Shown here: piece by piece, positions 5,684 through 8,458 of the stretch
Layout: every line of letters begins with the position of its first letter
Position numbering within the stretch: the stretch's first letter is position 1
Origin: Candidatus Magasanikiibacteriota bacterium
GTDB lineage: Bacteria; Patescibacteriota; Patescibacteriia; Magasanikbacterales; 2-02-FULL-50-9b
Assembly: GCA_026396555.1 (NCBI GenBank)
Contig: JAPLWO010000048.1
Span: 1 to 8,458, forward strand
Length of the DNA stretch: 8,458 nucleotides
Reading direction: 5' to 3'
Notes under the pieces: model-generated
The model's database searches: none
Told to the model about the DNA's origin: nothing
Seen by the model: the letters and a program-made list of their open reading frames with translations, nothing else
Translations under genes and position numbers: made by a program

Positions 5684-5973
5684 GGTCATTCTCCAAGACT
5701 CGCGGCCGCTGCCGCGTCAGTGCGTTACAGTATGTTACCGACAACATGTCGGCTTATACGCAACGTCCCCTAAATAGGGAGGTGAGGTGAGCTATATTGC
5801 ATCCGAAGATACGCATGCTCGTGGAGGACAGCGCCGGAGCCCATGAGTCGAAACCCACAAAGTCTTTTGCTGCAACCGACAACTTGACAAAAGCCAAGGT
5901 GTTTTCACCCTCCTTATTTAGAGGACGTGTGCGTTATGTTTGTTTAAAGGGCGCGCCCGGCTTCTCAACCGAA
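5684..5973 (-). promoter_or_regulatory. 290-nt structured 5' leader of the hypothetical operon
   Basis: No convincing gene lies in this stretch. On the minus strand a long closing helix pairs 5924-5905 with 5785-5767: 18 pairs including one wobble, with one mismatch and one bulge. The 5' strand contains the Shine-Dalgarno-like AAGGAGG and the 3' strand the anti-SD-like CACCTCC. Within it are a hairpin with a C(UUCG)G tetraloop (5815-5798), CTTG/CAAG, and a CATG-CTC/GAGCATG helix. Beyond it are the hairpin CCGACA-TGT-TGTCGG (5752-5738) and the GC-rich hairpin CGCGGC-AGCG-GCCGCG (5716-5701), just before the ribosome site. A palindrome GGGCGCGCCC (5958-5949) lies near the start. It may be a cis-regulatory RNA, or an independent ncRNA. 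No known riboswitch was recognised. Confidence 0.5.
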
Positions 5974-5979
5974 CGAATA

Positions 5980-6008
5980 AGCATATCACGTATTGAGAAT
6001 CTTGTCAA
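5980..6008 (-). promoter_or_regulatory. Sigma-70-type promoter of the hypothetical operon
   Basis: A perfect TTGACA (6008-6003), an optimal 17-bp spacer and TATGCT (5985-5980, 4 of 6) stand on the minus strand. The predicted start is near 5973, about 290 nt before the ATG at 5683. It is divergent from the rpoB promoter, with about 75 bp between the two -35 elements. Confidence 0.7.
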
Positions 6009-6082
6009 GCCCTGACATTACACGTTTTTTAGGTTAGTTATGCACATGGGTACAGAATGGGGATAAAACAGCACTTGACAGC

Positions 6083-6111
6083 TTGACAACGGCTTAAATA
6101 AGCGATATTAT
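6083..6111 (+). promoter_or_regulatory. Sigma-70-type promoter of rpoB
   Basis: TTGACA (6083-6088), a 17-bp spacer, and TATTAT (6106-6111, 5 of 6) give a near-consensus promoter with a start near 6118. A second TTGACA lies 8 bp upstream (6075-6080) in a tandem CTTGACAG repeat, but no good -10 is spaced from it. The spacer contains the inverted repeat GCTTA-AA-TAAGC (6092-6103), a possible operator. Confidence 0.8.
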
Positions 6112-6117
6112 ATACGC

Positions 6118-6282
6118 ACTGATGAGCGTGGATTGGGAAAGATTTGGCTAAAAATCAACCATTCTGCGTGCAAGGATCCCAAACCCCATGCATTCCTTGC
6201 CTTTTGTTCGCATCTCTCACAGCTAAAATCTAATAAAACTTTATCCCTGCAGAGGGGTAAGGGTCTTTTTGTTTCTTAAACT
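6118..6282 (+). promoter_or_regulatory. 165-nt structured rpoB leader
   Basis: Three hairpins can be drawn. The first is TGG(A)TT...AACCA closing GATTT/AAATC (6129-6161). The second is GCAAGGA with TCCTTGC around a 17-nt loop (6170-6200). The third is the terminator-like hairpin at 6239-6262. No Shine-Dalgarno site precedes the start codon. Autogenous or attenuation control of rpoB leaders is known in other bacteria; this leader was not matched to a named family. Confidence 0.5.
6239..6270 (+). terminator. Intrinsic-terminator-like hairpin in the rpoB leader (candidate attenuator)
   Basis: CTTTATCCCT (6239-6248) pairs with AGGGGTAAGG (6253-6262) around the loop GCAG. This gives ten pairs including two G-U. 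GTC and five T residues (6266-6270) follow, 12 nt before the rpoB ATG. Complete termination here would block an essential gene, so partial or regulated termination is the likely behaviour, or the element acts in translation instead. Confidence 0.55.
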
Positions 6283-8458
6283 ATGCAGTTTAAACGAAAC
6301 CGCAAAATCGCCCCAGAACGCGTGTACTTTACTAACAGCAAGCCAGCAATGGAGCTTCCTCCGTTGACTGATTTGCAGACGAACTCCTATAAGTGGTTTT
6401 TCGATTTTGGCTTGCGTGAATTGTTCGACGAAATTTCACCTATCCGTGATTTCACGGGTCGCGATCTCGAACTTTCATTTAAGGACTACTTTATCGACGA
6501 ACCAAAGTTTGATGAAGCAACTTCACGTGCGAAGAATATTACGTATGAAGCGCCACTTCGCGTGAAAGTTGAATTGATGAATCGTCGTACAAAGGAATCA
6601 CGTGAACAAGAAGTATATTTGGGTGATCTCCCACTCATGACCAATAACGGTACATTTATCGTGAATGGTATTGAGCGTGTGGTGGTTTCGCAGCTGATTC
6701 GTTCAGCGGGTGTTTTTTTCACCTCAGAAGTTTTGCGTGGCCGTCGCTATTACGGTGCAAAAATTATTCCAAATCGTGGTGCATGGATTGAAATTGAAAC
6801 AGACATGAATAACGTGCTCTGGTGTAAAGTTGATCGCAAGCGTAAAGCGCCGATCTCAACATTGCTCCGTGCGTTTGGTTACGGCGACACAGAAGTAATC
6901 AAATCAGAACTTGCTGACGTTAACAACCATCCAACGATTGATTTTGTTGGTTCAACACTTGCAAAAGATCCTGCAGCAAATGAAGAAGAAGGTTTGATTG
7001 AAATCTACAAACGTATTCGACCAGGTGATCTTGCAACTTCAGATAATGCAAAATCGTTGGTGCATGCGATGTTCTTCAACTTCGATCGCTATGACTTGGG
7101 TCGTGTGGGTCGCTACAAATTCAACCAGCGTTTTGCAGTTACGGGCGAACGCGGTGATATTGATCGCAAAGAATTCCGTACACTCAGCCGCGAAGATTTA
7201 ATTTTGATTATTCGCGAAGTGATCCGTCTCAACGTTACACAAGAAGAAGCTGATGATATCGACCATCTTGGAAACCGCCGTATTCGCGCGGTAGGAGAAC
7301 TCATGCAGAATCGTTTCCGCATTGGTTTGGCTCGTATGGAACGTATCGTTCGCGACCGCATGTCAACGATGGATGTGACCGGTCTCAACCCAAATAAATT
7401 GATTAACGCACGTCCAATTATTGCGGCAGTTCGTGAATTCTTCATGTCTTCACAGCTCTCACAATTCATGGACCAGATTAATCCACTCGCGGAACTTGAA
7501 CACAAACGACGTTTGTCAGCTTTGGGTCCAGGTGGTTTGTCACGTGATCGTGCAGGCTTTGAAGTTCGTGATGTGCATCCAACTCACTACGGACGTATCT
7601 GTCCGATTGCAACTCCTGAAGGACCGAACATTGGTTTGGTTGGTCACTTGGCAACGTTTGCGCGCGTGAATGAATTTGGTTTTATCGAAACGCCATATCG
7701 CAAAGTGTTGAAGGAAGTTGCAAATGACGGAACCGCTGCAGTTGGCGAACAGGCTCGTGAAGCACTTACCAATTCAAAAGGAAAAGTAATTGTTGATCGC
7801 CACGAAGAAATTACAAAAGAAATTGCAAAAAAATTAAAAGAAGAATCTGATTGGACCATGATTCCAGTTCGTCCACGTGTGACGATGGTGATCGAATATA
7901 TCAACGCGTTTGTTGAAGAAAAATCAGTGACTGCTGCAGCAACAATGCCACTCGACGAAAAAGGTTACTTTGTTGAAGAGCGTGGCGGTGTTCGTAAGAA
8001 TGGAAAAGCTTCGATTGAAATTGTTGATTTAATTGATTACGTTGACGTTGCGTCAAACCAAATTATTTCAGTTGCAACTTCATTGATTCCTTTCCTTGAA
8101 CACGATGATGCGACACGTGCGTTGATGGGAACGAACATGCAACGTCAGGCAGTTCCTTGTGTTCGCCCTGACGCGCCATATGTTGGTACAGGTTTTGAAC
8201 GCCGCGCTGCGGTTGATTCAGGCCACGTATTAGTTGCTCCAGAAGATGGTGAAATCGTTGAATCAGATGGTGGCCACGTAATTATGCATGGCAAATCTGG
8301 TACACGCCACACATTCCGCATCAACAAATATTTGTTGTCGAATGCGTCAACCAGTGTGAACCATCGCGTGACTGTTGCTCCAGGACAGAAATTGAAAAAG
8401 GGTGACGTTATCGCAGATGGTCCATCAACACAACATGGTGAATTGTCACTTGGACAAA
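6283..8458 (+). CDS. rpoB: RNA polymerase beta subunit, N-terminal 725 residues (runs off window)
   Basis: The ATG at 6283 opens a frame (MQFKRNRKIAPERVYFTNSK...) that reaches the window end without a stop. The product is the beta subunit of RNA polymerase, forming with beta' the catalytic cleft. Signatures in order: LQTNSY near the start (about 33-38); NGTFIVNGIERVVVSQL at about 124-140; the rifampicin region SSQLSQFMDQINPL at 389-402 with HKRRLSALGPGGLSRDRAGF after it; RDVHPTHYGRICPIATPEGP; and IPFLEHDDATRALMGTNMQ at 602-620, close to the invariant family motif. The family usually has 1,050-1,400 residues, so the C-terminal part is missing only because the window ends. No Shine-Dalgarno site is visible. 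The lineage-typical PIATPEGPNIGLVGHLA supports a Patescibacteria origin. The neighbours differ from the usual rplJ-rplL-rpoB order. Confidence 0.98.
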   Translation, partial: MQFKRNRKIAPERVYFTNSKPAMELPPLTDLQTNSYKWFFDFGLRELFDEISPIRDFTGRDLELSFKDYFIDEPKFDEATSRAKNITYEAPLRVKVELMNRRTKESREQEVYLGDLPLMTNNGTFIVNGIERVVVSQLIRSAGVFFTSEVLRGRRYYGAKIIPNRGAWIEIETDMNNVLWCKVDRKRKAPISTLLRAFGYGDTEVIKSELADVNNHPTIDFVGSTLAKDPAANEEEGLIEIYKRIRPGDLATSDNAKSLVHAMFFNFDRYDLGRVGRYKFNQRFAVTGERGDIDRKEFRTLSREDLILIIREVIRLNVTQEEADDIDHLGNRRIRAVGELMQNRFRIGLARMERIVRDRMSTMDVTGLNPNKLINARPIIAAVREFFMSSQLSQFMDQINPLAELEHKRRLSALGPGGLSRDRAGFEVRDVHPTHYGRICPIATPEGPNIGLVGHLATFARVNEFGFIETPYRKVLKEVANDGTAAVGEQAREALTNSKGKVIVDRHEEITKEIAKKLKEESDWTMIPVRPRVTMVIEYINAFVEEKSVTAAATMPLDEKGYFVEERGGVRKNGKASIEIVDLIDYVDVASNQIISVATSLIPFLEHDDATRALMGTNMQRQAVPCVRPDAPYVGTGFERRAAVDSGHVLVAPEDGEIVESDGGHVIMHGKSGTRHTFRINKYLLSNASTSVNHRVTVAPGQKLKKGDVIADGPSTQHGELSLGQ

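Noticed and set aside
5087..5773. Long plus-strand frame (228 codons) opposite the 234-residue gene
   Set aside because: Typical antisense shadow in GC-rich coding DNA; no ribosome site, Arg/His/Leu-rich composition, while the minus-strand gene has promoter, SD and terminator.
5767..5973. tmRNA, suggested by GGGTTTCGACTC on the minus strand
   Set aside because: No matching acceptor halves, no tag-peptide frame ending in the expected residues, and the 3' half would fall inside the 234-residue gene.
5797..6015. Plus-strand 72-codon frame starting TTG behind GGTGAGGTGAG
   Set aside because: Rare start codon, runs antisense to the structured leader and across the minus-strand promoter, no protein-like domain pattern, and no plus-strand promoter before it.
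1..8458. CRISPR array, insertion sequence, integrase or transposase
   Set aside because: No regularly spaced repeats and no reading frame resembling these enzymes in any frame.

Overview
The window looks like the chromosome of a Patescibacteria (CPR, probably Parcubacteria-like) bacterium. This inference rests on the RpoB sequence (start ERVYFT-, CPIATPEGPNIGLVGHLA variant of the core motif), on rpoB having a promoter and long leader directly upstream with no rplJ/rplL before it, on the minus-strand order ftsK - small membrane-anchored protein - recA, and on a moderately AT-rich core. No 16S or marker search was possible, so the phylum call is moderate confidence only.

Left block (1-3390, minus strand): a chromosome-maintenance cluster reading leftward. 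ftsK (DNA translocase) overlaps a 179-residue single-pass membrane protein with an Ig/Big-like outer domain. recA follows, truncated by the window edge after 106 codons. A strong hairpin plus T tract lies just upstream of the recA start codon. ftsK starts from an extended -10 promoter.

Middle block (3383-6060): a gene-poor, GC-rich accessory segment, all minus strand. From right to left it holds a consensus promoter, a 290-nt structured leader, a two-gene operon of unrecognised proteins (234 and 74 residues), a terminator, a second promoter with a 228-residue unrecognised multi-pass membrane protein, a third promoter giving a candidate ~200-nt noncoding RNA that ends at a perfect 14-bp hairpin terminator, and finally a 215-bp nested palindrome whose left edge carries the ftsK -10 element. 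Genes here have good Shine-Dalgarno sites (AAGGAGG, GGAGG, GGAG). The flanking core genes show none. A sampled 60-bp line in the 234-residue gene is 36/60 G+C, against 26/60 in a line of rpoB. This contrast suggests separately acquired DNA, but no integrase, transposase or clear attachment site is visible.

Right block (6061-8458, plus strand): a near-consensus sigma-70 promoter, a 165-nt structured leader ending in an intrinsic-terminator-like hairpin 12 nt before the start codon, and the first 725 codons of rpoB, which runs off the window.

The most notable material is non-protein: the long palindrome at the ftsK promoter, the two structured minus-strand RNAs of the island, and the terminator-plus-U-tract arrangement in front of both recA and rpoB. 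No defence, toxin-antitoxin, CRISPR or biosynthetic system is recognisable.
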